Source: Xestospongia bergquistia
Lineage: Eukaryota; Porifera; Demospongiae; Haplosclerida; Petrosiidae
Assembly (NCBI GenBank): GCA_963965975.1
Contig: OZ014412.1
Coordinates: 1,738,501-1,802,500 of the forward strand
Length of the DNA: 64,000 nt
Direction of reading: 5' to 3'
The position numbers were made by a program, and so were the translations under genes. Of this stretch, positions 37,231 through 49,300 are shown piece after piece; the first letter of the stretch is position 1, and the number at the start of each line of letters is the position of its first letter. The notes beneath the pieces were generated by a model. That model made no database searches. It saw only the letters and a program-made list of their open reading frames with translations, and had not been told where the DNA came from.

Positions 37231-38109
37231 AAGAGAGTAAATAGTGTGAATTTAATAATGTAATAATAATATATGCTATATTAGATAATAAAGTAAATCA
37301 TTAGTCTACAACAAACAGCTGTTATATTACATATTTTTATACAAATAAAGGATATGTTAGACCAAATAGAGGATAACCCTATTAATTAGTAAATAAAATT
37401 ATGACTAGTTGTTGCTAGGAAACATGGATATCTTCAACATAACCAAACAATTTATAGAACAAAAGAACAATATGTAAACATGTGACTTGTGTTATCACAT
37501 CAAACGACTCATCAAACAGTTAATATAATATTAATATTATATTATATATTTATCCATAGTTATCTAAACAAGTTATAAATGTACACATATTGTTCTTTAT
37601 ATGGTATTGATTAATTAGTTCTAGTTACAGATACATGTTGTGATATACAATGTACTGATATAATTTATGACCATATATGGATATATTATATGTCACTAAT
37701 GTACTACATACATAGGATCAGTGTCAATAGTAAAGAATTGCTGTATTTTACTGTCATTTAAAGTATGTCACAGTGAACATGCTTATTAATTAATATTTAT
37801 TACATTATTTAATATACATGTATTGTAACTTCATTTTGAGATAGTCAGCAACACACTATATATATCAGTGATGAGATATAAGTTAGTATTTAGTATACTG
37901 TACCTTATGAACTGAGCTCTGAACCTCTTCACTAAAACATATTGTTATTTAAAGTTATGGATGAACAAAACTTACTTTGAGTTTAAATACTCTTTGTTAG
38001 TATATAAATAAAAAGAAATATATATCAATATACTAGTTATGATGTAATATAATAATATGAGTACATTACTTATAACAACAAGTATTCTGTCAAAAATAAC
38101 TCAAAGTAC

Positions 38110-38262
38110 CTTTTAATTTATATACATACCATCTCTTCTTAAAGTACATAATACATAATACACTTAGCAAGATACCAGTAATCAGTACTAGTACAAAAAC
38201 TCCGCCTACTACTGTTACTATAGTGTTTGTAGTGACATCTGTAGTAGGTGTGGGTTGATTAC
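38110..38262 (-). other. Open long-tail membrane exon downstream of gene F
   Basis: This 153-nt, phase 1-1 exon encodes TPTTDVTTNTIVTVVGGVF, then LVLVLITGILLSVLC and FKKRW, with good splice sites. It lies 3' of the gene F stop, followed by shortened versions of the 28-nt exons and a cut YLTP exon (37850-38001). Splicing exon 4 to it instead of the short-tail exon would keep frame but reach no ITIM exon. It is probably a leftover of tail replacement. Confidence 0.5.
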
Positions 38263-38571
38263 CTAATAAAAGTTATATAATGACTATCACATGTCTAGTG
38301 TTACAATACCCATAAAGGATGGTAGTCCTGATGTTACTGGACTATTAGAGGTGGAATAGGAAGTAATTATAGTAATATAATAATTAATTTATATTAATTG
38401 TCTATTCAAAATATCAACACAGATAGTGTAATTGTAGCTACCAGTAATATTGTTTGGAGAAAATTATTAAATATTATTATATGATCAAACATTACTTCAA
38501 ACAAGGTGATGTTTGTCAAATAACATATAAAGAATAATCTAAGAACTAGATCAAATGATAAAATAAATGAT

Positions 38572-40343
38572 TTATTGTATATAGTCATAATCTGATGTAT
38601 TATTAGTAACATTTCTCATAAAAAACTCTTCTCTTGTACCATATGCTGGACAGGTCTGCATCTGAGGATCTGGTATAGCTTTCTAAGAAAACTGACATAA
38701 TAATAAACTCATTCATTATTAACATACCTTTCTATTAACATATACAGATGTTATCCCTACTATCACTAATACTATTACTATTATCAGTATTATTATGAAG
38801 ATAGTTATAACACTAACAACTACTGGAACAATAATATTTGTTGATGAATCTACAGTAACAAAAATTTATGATTTTGACATACTCCAATTAAAAACTTTAC
38901 TTAACGAGCTGGTAGTTAATGGAGTGTATTGTAAAACAATAGTAGAATTAAGAATGGAATAGGAATAAAGTGAAGTAGTAACTGTAAAGGATGTATAAAG
39001 TATACAATATATTAACATTAATTGTTATTACTTTTTATATTGCTTGTCCTAGTTATAGAGGATGATATTGTAAGTTTATACTCCTGAGGATATAGACCTT
39101 ACATCAATGATTTTATTATTATTAAACAGAATATACTCTAATTACTAACTTAATAATTTGAATTCAGTCAAGTTAGTAAATTCTGTTCTATCTCTTCCAA
39201 CAGAGTTGAGCACTTCAATAGCGATATACCATGTAGTATTATCAATAACTGACTGTATATTAACACTCATATCATAGACTGTATTATTTGTTACAGTATC
39301 AATGTTAGGAGTTAATATTGGAGTGTTGTTCAGTTGTCTCCTATAATAATCCTCTTGTATGAGATGATATGTATAATTTAATGGATCTTCATTACAAGAT
39401 ACTGTTACCTATAGTGGTTTATAATAATCTACTTTTAATAAAGTAATATAATGAAGTAACATACACTGAAATTGAGTGATAATATTCCAGAGACAGTAGA
39501 AACAATTATTACACCAGTGATATCTGGAGCTACATTGAAAACAAGGAAATAGAGTAATTTGTAACATATAATAACATTACCTGATATTATTGTAAAGTTA
39601 TCGTTAGCAATAGCTAGTTTACTATAACCATATTGTGTACCAGCAGATACACTCCATTGTAACTGACTACATTCAATATATGATATATTATATTTATGTA
39701 GAGTTATGTTAGTTGAGTTAGTTACTGTAGTGAACATTACTGATATATTATCAGAGTTAACTACTGTTATATTGTACTGGAACTGAATATAGTCCATTAA
39801 TGGAGGAGACCATCTTAATATCACTGCATTGTCCAGTAACTGATGAGTTAGTAAGTGAGGAGGACCTACAGTAGATGTGACTATATTAAAGGAGATATAT
39901 TATAGTACTTACTTACCAAATGATATCAGTTTTACTGGTAATGATATAACAGTAGGTTGTAATGGATTAAAACAATTTGCTAAGCTACATAGTCCACATT
40001 GAATCTCTATCAATTTCTGTTGATCAATATTTTCCATAGTAACAGAAGTGATACCACTACTACCAGCAGGTATAATTAAATTTATACCACTTGGTATTGG
40101 ATTAGAGATAAGAACAAGTGGAAAACCAGTGATATTCCAAAATATTAAATAGCCTCCACTATGATTTAAAAAACATTCAAACTTTATATTAGTACTACCA
40201 ACAGGAGTTATAACTTGAGATGATGGACAAGGTCCTCTGATAGTTACTCCAAGGTTACTATATACTGGACTAGTACATGTTTGTTCATTACTGAGGTGGA
40301 AAAAAAGACAGCAATAAAACAGGAGGAAAGCAGCAATCTTCAT
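38572..40343 (-). CDS. Gene F: Ig/FN3 receptor with short tail, 422 aa
   Basis: Six exons join in frame (1269 nt): 40343-39917, 39865-39581, 39529-39465, 39408-39150, 38849-38728, 38682-38572. Signal peptide at 1-20 (MKIAAFLLFYCCLFF). Ig-like domain to 142, with GPCPSSQVITPVGS, FECF, FWNITG and IQCGLC. Type-b FN3 at 143-237, second FN3 at 238-345, no separate juxtamembrane cassette. Membrane helix at about 352-380 (IFIIILIIVIVLVIVGIT). The 36-residue tail KAIPDPQMQTC to SDYDYIQ has four tyrosine-region motifs shared with genes B and G. The 300-nt intron before the membrane exon contains a copy of module M in the opposite sense. A GT-box-like element is at 40372. It is an intact model; function is inferred from architecture. 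Confidence 0.88.
38850..39110 (+). other. Module M, copy 2 (inside a gene F intron)
   Basis: The + strand reads VDESTVTKIYDFDILQLKTL and continues LLNELVVNGVYCKTIVELRM before stops, then a hydrophobic stretch. It is the opposite strand of the last gene F intron. The 46291-46550 copy is almost identical; 20165 and 41130 are more distant. Confidence 0.4.
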
Positions 40344-40371
40344 GACTTAAAAATAATAATATCTAATTAAA

Positions 40372-40380
40372 AGTGGGTGT
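40372..40380 (-). promoter_or_regulatory. GT-box-like element upstream of gene F
   Basis: AGTGGGTGT on the + strand, 29 bases upstream of the ATG, in the same place as in several other exon-1 copies. Confidence 0.35.
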
Positions 40381-40479
40381 CGATCTAATTGTGGGCAAGG
40401 TAGTACAAACTCTCTAACAAGATACTAAAATTATTTATTTTGATAATATTATTAGTGGCACTTTCTATCTTCTATTTCT

Positions 40480-41120
40480 ATCTTGTATAATATAATATAC
40501 TCAACAAATCTACACATGAGGACCTTGATCTGGTATAACCTTCTAAGAAATGGCTAAGATTCAATCACTATTAACTTCATTATGAAGATAGTTATAATGC
40601 TAACAACTTACTTTATCTGAATATGGATCTGTATTAAGTGACTCCTGGTGTCCATCATATTAATATGAATGTTCCAACACAATTTTTGTGTACGGGATCG
40701 TTTTACGTCCAGAAGTTATTCAGTACAAAATAAACTATAGCTATTGAAATCTGTGAAACTATGAGTTATAACATTGCATATAAAAATTGAGCCCATTTTT
40801 CACTTACCTTACTTACTGACTGGACAATTAATCTAGTAATTCAACCTTTATATGTGCTTAACTTAAACTTAAAACCAGAAGTTATTGTATGAGGTGATAT
40901 ACTTATTCTACAAATATGAACTAATAGATGAATACCTATGTGTCATGAATAGAATAAGTAGAATTGATGAATAGATAGGGACACGTATAAATATAAATGA
41001 ATGGAGAAGCAGACATATAAACTGATGATGATCATATTACAGTTAGTACAATTAAGATCAATTAATTAATTAATCAATTAACAATGTACATAGTTCATAT
41101 AATAAAGAACTTGATGAGCA
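40480..41120. other. Spacer with a short-tail scrap
   Basis: About 40495-40560 on the minus strand is a decayed short-tail exon, and about 40580-40610 a scrap of the membrane exon. The rest resembles 53.6-54.1 kb, upstream of a similar relic. No gene. Confidence 0.45.
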
Positions 41121-41129
41121 AAGATAGAA

Positions 41130-41350
41130 TGATTTGATTTGTGTTTGATAGAATGTGCTGTGAAATAAAAGTAGAAATATCTATGGAATGGGAATGAAGT
41201 GAAGTAGTAACTATTAAGAATGAAAGTAATTATACAATATTATTAACATTAATTATTTTTACCTTTTTACTTCTTGTTATATCACTAAATGTCAGAATTT
41301 GTTATTGATAAATTTAATTCTTATATTTCCTAATATGTTAATGTTGGAGT
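41130..41350 (+). other. Module M, copy 3
   Basis: In one frame it reads SEVVTIKNESNYTILLTLII, then FTFLLLVISL and a stop near 41310, a clear membrane-helix-like stretch. Upstream the frame is broken. This copy best shows why M may once have been coding. Confidence 0.4.
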
Positions 41351-41621
41351 GAAGAGACTTCAGATAAAAGCAGTGAGAAATAACAACATTGAAGAAAAAA
41401 CATTATTAAGAGTACAGAAATGATACATATTTAGTTATAGAGTCAACAAGTCATCTGTTATTTATGTTTGTCAAGATTAGAGATTCCCAGTATACTACGA
41501 CTATTTCTCACCTAGCTGGACCGTATGTAAAAGCATTTATTTTGTTCAAGAAAAGAAAATAGACATTAACAGTACTTCATAATTAGATTAAAGACACGAT
41601 TGATTTTAATTTCAAAGTTAA

Positions 41622-42480
41622 TTATAATACTACATTAACACTCATATCATAGTCTGTATTATTTGTTACAGTATTAATGTTAGGAATTAATATTGGAGTG
41701 TTGTTGAGTTGTCTCGTACAATAATCCTCTTGTATGAGATGATATGTATAATTTAATGGATCTTCATTACAAGATACAGTTACCTGAAAGTATAATTTAG
41801 TCAATTAACTATTAGAATAGTTTTATGTAATAGCTTATATTCAAAATTAAGTGATGTAATACTACATAAACTGGACAAATTACTTGATCAGAGATATCTG
41901 GTACTGTATATCAAATAAATTATACTTCATGTTAATACAATACATTACCTGATATTATTATAAAGTTATCTTTAGCAATAGCTAGTTCACTATAACCATA
42001 TTGTGTACCAGCAGATACACTCCATTGTAACTGGGTACATTCAATATATGATATATTATCTTTATGTAGAGTTATGTTAGTTGAGTTAGTTACTGTAAGT
42101 GAGGAAGGCCTACAGTAGTTGTAACTATATTAAAGGAGATATATTATAGTACTTACTTACAAAATGATATCAGTTGTACTGGTAATGATATAACAGTAGA
42201 TTATAATAGAATTAAGTGACTATTCCACGTTGAATATTTAATTAAATAAATCTTGTTTGGTTTCTGGAACAGTAAGAGTAGCAATTCAACCACTATCAGA
42301 GTCACCACTATATCACTATTTAGTGGTACATTCACACTCACAATAGGTTGAATATCAGTAATATTTCAGACTGTAAATAACTTCCATAGTAACTGTAAAA
42401 ACACTCAAACTTTATAGTACTACCAACAAGAGTTATACCTTGAGATGATGGACAAGGTCCTTTGATAGTTACTCCAACAA
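41622..42480 (-). pseudogene. Broken type-b receptor copy
   Basis: An Ig exon with several shifts (about 42480-42165), an FN3 exon whose middle is deleted (the VTNSTNIT region joined to its 5' start near 42098), a decayed short exon near 41900, and the first half of the second FN3 (about 41787-41640, VTVSCNED to YDMSVN). It ends in unrelated sequence. Confidence 0.65.
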
Positions 42481-42589
42481 AAAAGGCACACATGTACTTA
42501 TTATATCAATGACACATCCTATAGTACAATATATTGTATATTATAAACACATGTATTGTTTAATGTAATATGTACATGTGGACTATTTT

Positions 42590-42990
42590 TGTAGAGTGTG
42601 TCAGCTGATACAAATTATGCCAGACCTGAGTCAGCTGCCAATGTCATTCCTTTTCCCTCCCCTCTACATCCTCCTACTACACACTCTCCTCGATAAGAGA
42701 ATGTTGTTGATATGCCTGGTTATAGTGAGGTACCTGTTAATATAGAAAAAGTATTGAGTATATATGTAATAATATGACACAGCCATTACTGATTACTCCA
42801 TCCATTGTAGACCAATACTAATAGAAAGAAGGGCTCAACAAGGAGTCCTAAAGTAAGAACTTTCTAGTTGTCTTCTCACATTTGTTTCCCTCAATTTTCT
42901 CTAGTCTCCTTTACCTTCTCTTCTAATTAGTGATTACACAGATAACAATAGTGCCTTTTTTTGATAACAAGACATCATCTCCATATCCAT
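42590..42990 (+). pseudogene. Relic long-tail exons, + strand
   Basis: + strand proline-rich exon (about 42594-42751, two extra bases near the start), intact TNTNRKKGSTRSPK exon (42811-42852) and the first part of the SPLPS exon (from about 42905). Then the sequence switches. It is inverted relative to the gene models. Confidence 0.6.
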
Positions 42991-43150
42991 CATATCAAAT
43001 ATGGTGTTATATATCTTATATTTGTTTTGAGGTTTACCTAAAATATGTAATACAGCAGCTGTTTGTTGTAGACTAGTGATTTACTTTATTATCTAATATA
43101 GTACATTATAAACACATGTATTGTTTAATATAACATATAGAATTACTCAC

Positions 43151-43252
43151 TTGATCAGTTAAGAGTTCAGTGTATGCTGAAGTTGTTGGGACATTGTCAT
43201 GAGAAAGGGTTTGATGTTTCTCTGGTGTCTGATAGGTTGAATCACCTTGAGA
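43151..43252 (-). pseudogene. Orphan ITIM exon, still open
   Basis: A 102-nt exon matching exon 11 of gene A: SQGDSTYQTPEKHQTLSHDN, later SAYTELLTDQ, with acceptor and donor intact. SAYTEL fits the ITIM consensus. It stands alone apart from damaged SPLPS and TNTN exons at 43480-43670. Confidence 0.6.
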
Positions 43253-43827
43253 CTAAAAGAAGGAAAGTACATAGTGTGAATTTTAATAAAGTAATAACAA
43301 TATGTTATATTAGATAATAAAGTAAATCATCCTCAACAAACAGCTGTTAAATTTACATATTTTGATGTCAACTTTATAACAAACATAAGGATATGTAACA
43401 CCAAATAGAGGATAACCCTATTAATTAGCAAATAATAATTGTAGCTATGTTGTTGTAGGAAACATGGGCATATTTTAATCTAACCTTGATTTGATCTGAT
43501 AGGTGTGGAGAAATGATGTCTTGTTACAAAACACAAAGGCACTGTTATTATCTGTGTCATCACTAATTGGAAAAGAAGGTAAAGGAGACTAGAGAAATTG
43601 AGAGAGACAGAGTGACAACTTGGAAGTTCTTACTTTGGGACTTTGTGTTGAACCTTTCTCCATCCTGTCTACATATCACATTGACATATTTGTATTTAAA
43701 TTTCAATAATAAGTACATGAATAAAACTATATAAATTATATTTTATATATATAAATTATATAATTATATTGTTTATATATTTTTGTCTATTGGCATTCAT
43801 TTGTTATTGCTTATTCATCCATCATAG

Positions 43828-44066
43828 GTACCCCTCCTCGTAAGATGAGTATAGACAGTCCAGGTATCAAATCAGGCACTCAGCTTTCATTGTCCAAGTC
43901 ACCTTTGCCTGGCAATATGAGTGTGGGTGGTACTGATCATACTGATAATGAAGAGTATGTGTACATGAAAGGAGGAGATAATGGACAACCTCAGTACCTC
44001 AAGTCTCCTGTGATGAAGCTAAGAATGGAAGGAATGTCAGAAGAAAAGAGACTTCAGTTAACCTAA
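43828..44066 (+). pseudogene. Exon of an unrelated signalling protein (last exon, ends in stop)
   Basis: From an acceptor at 43826-43827 (phase 1) an open stretch runs 79 residues to a stop: TPPRKMSIDSPGIKSG, LSLSKSPLPG, DNEEYVYMKGGDNGQPQYL, KSPVMK, then KRLQLT. It is not like any receptor exon here and is visibly richer in G+C. YVYM is a Tyr-x-x-Met motif of the kind bound by PI3-kinase p85 SH2 domains. SP dipeptides and the acidic-Tyr context suggest the C-terminal tail of a receptor kinase or adaptor. No upstream exon is visible, so it is probably a transplanted gene end. Immediately after the stop the receptor sequence resumes. Confidence 0.5.
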
Positions 44067-44099
44067 ACATTAAATAATGGAAGATTAATGATATAAAGT

Positions 44100-44850
44100 A
44101 GTATAAACTTTCATTCATTTCCTACAAAGTTCTTTACCATTATTGCTACAAAATATATCATGTTATCAACTGAAATATCAGTTATATTGATAAATAAACA
44201 ATCATTTATTGATATTGGAGTTACTGATAATGAACTGTTAATATCATTTCCACAATTGTCCTTTAACAATAACTGATAAATATAATTATTACATTGTAAT
44301 AATACCTAATAAAATAGAGAATATAAAGTGTTTAATAGCTATCTTTATTTTCTCACTGAGAAGTTATTACTTAATTCATCATTAATAACTTGTATCTCGT
44401 CTGTAATATTTGGAGCTAATTAAAATATAATAATTATTAATAATTGTTAATAATAATTATATACTTACTACCTGATATAAAGCTAAACTTCTCAGAGTAC
44501 TGGTTGTATTCACTGTAGCTGTTATTAACTACAGTAGACACACTCCATATATATTGACTACAATCACTATTAGTTAGTGTACTCTTCTCAATTGTTATAT
44601 TAGTGGTATTAGTAGAGAAATAATCTGTGATATTAGTATCATCTGTGACTGATATATTCTAGTAAAAAAAACATGTCATCTGATAATGTCAATTTTGGAG
44701 AAGACCAGTGTAGTGTGACTACAGTATTTTGTAATTGATGAGTTAATAAGTGAGGAGGACCTACAGTAGATGTGACTATATTAAAGGAGATATATTATAG
44801 TACTTACTTACCAAATGATATCAGTTGTACTGGTAATGATATAACAGTAA
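44100..44850 (-). pseudogene. Broken type-a receptor copy
   Basis: A scrap of the Ig exon end (44850-44810), FN3 exon (about 44763-44474, disturbed near 44680), a short exon near 44415-44360 and the second FN3 exon (about 44310-44105) that breaks off against the foreign exon at 44066. At 44850 the Ig exon is cut by the start of the large duplicated segment. Confidence 0.65.
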
Positions 44851-45560
44851 ACAAAATTGTGACTAGTTGTTGCTGTATATCTTCAACATAACCAAACAAT
44901 TTATAGAACAAGAGAACAATATGTAAACATGTGACTAGTGTTATCACATCAAACGACTCATCAAACAGTTAATATAATATTAATTAATATTATATATCTA
45001 TATATAATAGTTATATAAACAATTTATAAATGTACACATGTTGTTCTTTATATGGTATTGAATAATGAGTTCTAGTTACAGATACATGTTGTGATATACA
45101 ATGTACTGATATAATTTATGACCATATATGGATATATTATATGCCATCAATGTACTACATACATAGGATCAGTGTCAATAGTAAAGAATTGCTGTATTGT
45201 ACTGTCATTTAAAGTATGTCACAGTTAACATGCTTATTAATTAATATTTATTACATTATTTAATATACATGTATTGTAACCTCATTTTGAGATAGTCATC
45301 AACACACTATATATATCAGTGATGAGATATATAGTTAGTATTTAGTATACTGTACCTTATGAACTGAGCTCTGAACCTCTTCACTAAAACATATTGTTAT
45401 TTAAAGTTATGGATAAACAAAACTTACTTTGAGTTTAAATACTCTTTGTTAGTATATAAATAAAAAGAATATATATCTATATACTAGTTATGATGTAATA
45501 TAATAATATGAGTACAGTACTTATAACAACAAGTATTCTGTCAAAAATAACTCAAAGTAC

Positions 45561-45713
45561 CTTTTAATTTATATACATACCATCTCTTCTTAAAGTACAT
45601 AATACATAGTACACATAACAATATACCAGTGATCAGTACTAGTACAAGAACTCCACCTACTACTGCTACTATAGTGATCATAGTGACATCTGTAGTAGGT
45701 GTGGGTTGAGTAC
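45561..45713 (-). other. Open long-tail membrane exon downstream of gene G
   Basis: Equivalent of 38110-38262: 153 nt, phase 1-1, with VGGVLVLVLITGILLCVLC-like helix and FKKRW. It lies 3' of the gene G stop and is followed by the same shortened exons. Confidence 0.5.
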
Positions 45714-46012
45714 CTAATAAAAGTTATAATATGACTATCACATGTCTAGTGTTACATACCCATAAAGGAGGGTGTTTCTGATGTTACTGGACTGGAATAG
45801 GAAGTAATTATAGTAATATAATAATTAATTCATATTAATTGTCTATTCAAAATATCAACAAAGATAGTGTAATTGTAGCTACCAGTATTATTGTGTAGAG
45901 AAATGTACTAAATATTATTATATCATCAAACATTACTTCAAACAAGGTGATGTTTGTCAAATAACACATAAAGAATAATCTAAGAACTAGATCAAACAAT
46001 ATAATAAATGAT

Positions 46013-47778
46013 TTATTGTACATAGTCATAATCTGATGTATTATTAATAATATTTCTCATAAAGAACTCTTCTCTTGTACCATATGCTGGACAGGTCTGC
46101 ATCTGAGGATCTGGTATAGCTTTCTAAGAAAACTGACATAATAATAAACTCATTCATTATTAACATACCTTTCTATTAACATATACAGATGTTATTCCTA
46201 CTATCACTAATACTATTACTATTATCAGTATTATTATGAAGATAGTTATAACACTAACAACTACTGGAACAATAATATTTGTTGATGAATCTACAGTAAC
46301 AAAAATTTATGATTTTGACATACTCCAATTAAAAACTTTACTTAACGAGCTGGTAGTTAATGGAGTGTATTGTAAAACAATAGTAGAATTAAGAATGGAA
46401 TAGGAATAAAGTGAAGTAGTAACTGTAAAGGATGTATAAAGTATACAATATATTAACATTAATTGTTATTACTTTTTATATTGCTTGTCCTAGTTATAGA
46501 GGATGATATTGTAAGTTTATACTCCTGAGGATATAGACCTTACATCAATGATTTTATTATTATTAAACAGAATATACTCTAATTACTAACTTAATAATTT
46601 GAATTCAGTCAAGTTAGTAAACTCCGTTCTATTTCTTCCAACAGAGTTAATCACTTCAATAGCTATATACCATGTAGTATTATCAATAACTGACTGTGTA
46701 TTAACACTCATATCATAGACTATATTATTTGTTACAGTATCAATGTTAGGAGTTAATATTGGAGTGTTGTTGAGTTGTCTCATACAATAATCCTCTTGTA
46801 TGAGATGATATGTATAATTTAATGGATCTTCATTACAAGATACTGTTACCTATAGTAGTTTATAATAATCTACTTTTAATAAAGTAATATAATGAAGTAA
46901 CATACACTGAAATTGAGTGATAATATTCCAGAGATATTAGAAACAATTATTTCATCAGTGATATCTGGAGCTGTATTGAAAACAAGGAAATAAAGCTATT
47001 ACAACATAACATTAATATTACCTGATATTATTGTAAAGCTATCTTCAGCAATAGCTAGTTTACTATAACCATATTGTGTACCAGCAGATACACTCCATTG
47101 TAACTGACTACATTCAATATATGATATGTTATCTTTATGTAGAGTTATGTTAGTTGAGTTAGTTAATGTAGTGAACATTACTGATATATTATCAGAGTTA
47201 ACTACTGTTATATTGTACTGGAACTGAATATAGTCCATTAATGGAGGAGACCATCTTAATATCACTGCATTGTCCAGTAACTGATGAGTTAGTAAGTGAG
47301 GAGGACCTACAGTAGATGTGACTATATTAAAGGAGATATATTATAGTACTTACTTACCAAATGATATCAGCTGTACTGGTAATGATATAACTGTAAGTTG
47401 TAGTGGAAAACATTCTCCACCTTTACACAATCCACATTGAACATCTAATGAAAAGTCTTCATGGCTTACTGGAAGAGTAAGTGTAGTGAATCCATTACCA
47501 CTACCGCTAACAGTTACATCTATACTGATATTTGTTGGTGCATTCTGACTGATAATAGGTTCAATATCGGTAATATTCCAGACGGTTAAATAGACTCCAG
47601 TATAACTATAAAAACACTTAAACTTTATAGTACTACCAACAGGAGCTATAACTTGAGATGATGGACAAGGTCCTATGATAGTAGCTCCATCAAAGTTACT
47701 GTACACTGGACTAGTACAGGTTTGATTACTGTATGAGGCAATGTACTCAGCCCTTCTTTTAGTGAGATGCTGTTTCAT
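46013..47778 (-). CDS. Gene G: short-tail Ig/FN3 receptor lacking a signal peptide, about 420 aa
   Basis: Exons: from the ATG at 47778 to 47358, 47306-47022, 46970-46906, 46849-46591, 46290-46169, 46123-46013; all join in frame. The domains are as in gene F: Ig-like with GPCPSSQVIAPVGSTIKFKC, VWNITD and VQCGLC, type-b FN3, second FN3, short-tail membrane helix, tail ending SDYDYVQ. The N-terminus reads MKQHLTKRRAEYIASYS before the first Ig cysteine, is not a signal peptide, and is encoded by a segment that also occurs as non-coding sequence at 51030-51145. The original exon start was therefore replaced. Unless another 5' exon supplies a leader, the product would not enter the membrane, so it may be a recent pseudogene with an intact frame. 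Confidence 0.7.
46291..46550 (+). other. Module M, copy 4 (inside a gene G intron)
   Basis: Almost identical to the 38850-39110 copy, duplicated with it. Confidence 0.4.
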
Positions 47779-47814
47779 GAGATTATCTCTTTGATAGAGC
47801 ACCTATGTCCAATA

Positions 47815-48700
47815 AGATAATGTACATGCACATGTATAGAATAATACATTAAGGTACATTTTATATAGCCACAAGGACCAGTTCAGAGTCATACAAGTTT
47901 CTTAAGTTCTCTCATACAGGTTGACCTTGTGTGTTCTCGATAATTACCATTGTTTCAAATTATTAATCCATAGTACATTTTTATAAAACCTTATATGCTC
48001 AATTGACTCGATATGTACAATGTTTCGTATATATATTATATATTCACATATTTTGAGGTCAACTACATAACAAATAAAGGATGTATGACACTGAATAGAG
48101 GATAACCCTATTTAATAGTAAATAATTGTGGAAGATATGTTGTTACTAGGGAGTATAGATATCTCCAGCATAATCAAACTGTTTATAGAACAAGAAAACA
48201 ATATGTAAACATATGACTTATAATATTACATGTATCCATCTATACTTTCATATATCCATTTATCCTAAACAGTTAATATAAACAAGTTATAATGTGCACA
48301 TGTTGTTCTTTATATGGTATTGAGTAATCAGTCCTAATTTCAGTGAAGTACCATGTACTCATATAATTTATGACCATGTATCATTATGGATATATTATAT
48401 GTCACTAATGTATTATATACAAATGATCAGTAAAGAGTTAAATTATTCCCATTTAAAAGATGTTATCATGAGCCTGCTAATAGTTAATGTTTATGTTATT
48501 AATGTATTAAATGTATGACCTCATTGTGATATGGTCATAATAGTTAGAGAAGAGCAATAAGGTTCCAAACTACAGGTAGTAGACCCTGTAACTATCACAT
48601 GTACAGCACAAGTATTATGTCTACCTCAGTAGGTTGGTAATACTGGTTAGCTATAATGTAGTAATATCACATGTACAGTTATAACAGTAACAAGAGATAT
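47815..48700. other. Spacer, no gene seen
   Basis: 47815-48030 repeats 13050 and 22680. 48050-48650 repeats the large-intron sequence of the long-tail genes. Confidence 0.45.
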
Positions 48701-48718
48701 AAATTAAATAGAACACAC

Positions 48719-49300
48719 CTGCTGACTATTAATATAATCTGTTCTAGTTTTTGACATATCTTGAGGAGTGAGATAGTCATCAACACACTATATATGTCAG
48801 TGAGGAGATATATATTTAGTGTTTAATATATTGTACCTTATAAACTGAACTCTGACCATCTTCACTAAAATATTTTGTTATTTAAAGTGATGGATGAACA
48901 ATACTTACTTTAAGTTTAAATTTTCTGTAGCAGTGTCTAAATAAACAGAAATATTCATCAATCTACTAGTAATATATGTTATTAGTAAGTAATATATGTC
49001 ATTATGATGTAACAATTTGTCCATTTGATGTAATATAATATTATGAGTACCTTACTTATAACAATAAGTATTATGTTAATAGTAACTCAAAATATCTTTT
49101 AATCTATATGTATAACATCTCTTCCTAAAGTACACAATACATAGTATACTTGACAGGATACTAGCGATCAGTACAGGTCCAAGAACTCCACTTACTACTG
49201 CTATTATAGTGATTCAATAGTAGGACTGGGTTGAGTACCTAATAGAAGATAGGATATTTAGCTAATACTGGTGTTGCATACTATCTATAGGATGGGATGT
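48719..49300 (-). pseudogene. Relic long-tail exons with damaged membrane exon
   Basis: Intact YLTP exon (48787-48719, CVDDYLTPQDMSKTRTDYIN), the two 28-nt exons (48864-48837 and about 48936-48909) and a membrane exon (about 49240-49095) that contains stops and a shifted start. Neither ITIM exons nor ectodomain are attached. Confidence 0.65.

Larger units (their letters stand above)
37390..40300. repeat. Duplicated segment, gene F copy
   Basis: Matches 44850-47700 in order: spacer, truncated YLTP exon, 28-nt exons, long-tail membrane exon, short tail, short-tail membrane exon, module M and both FN3 parts. The downstream half is nearly identical, while the Ig exons are far more divergent. Confidence 0.75.
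44850..47700. repeat. Duplicated segment, gene G copy
   Basis: Partner of 37390-40300. The left boundary falls inside an Ig exon remnant (44850). Confidence 0.75.
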
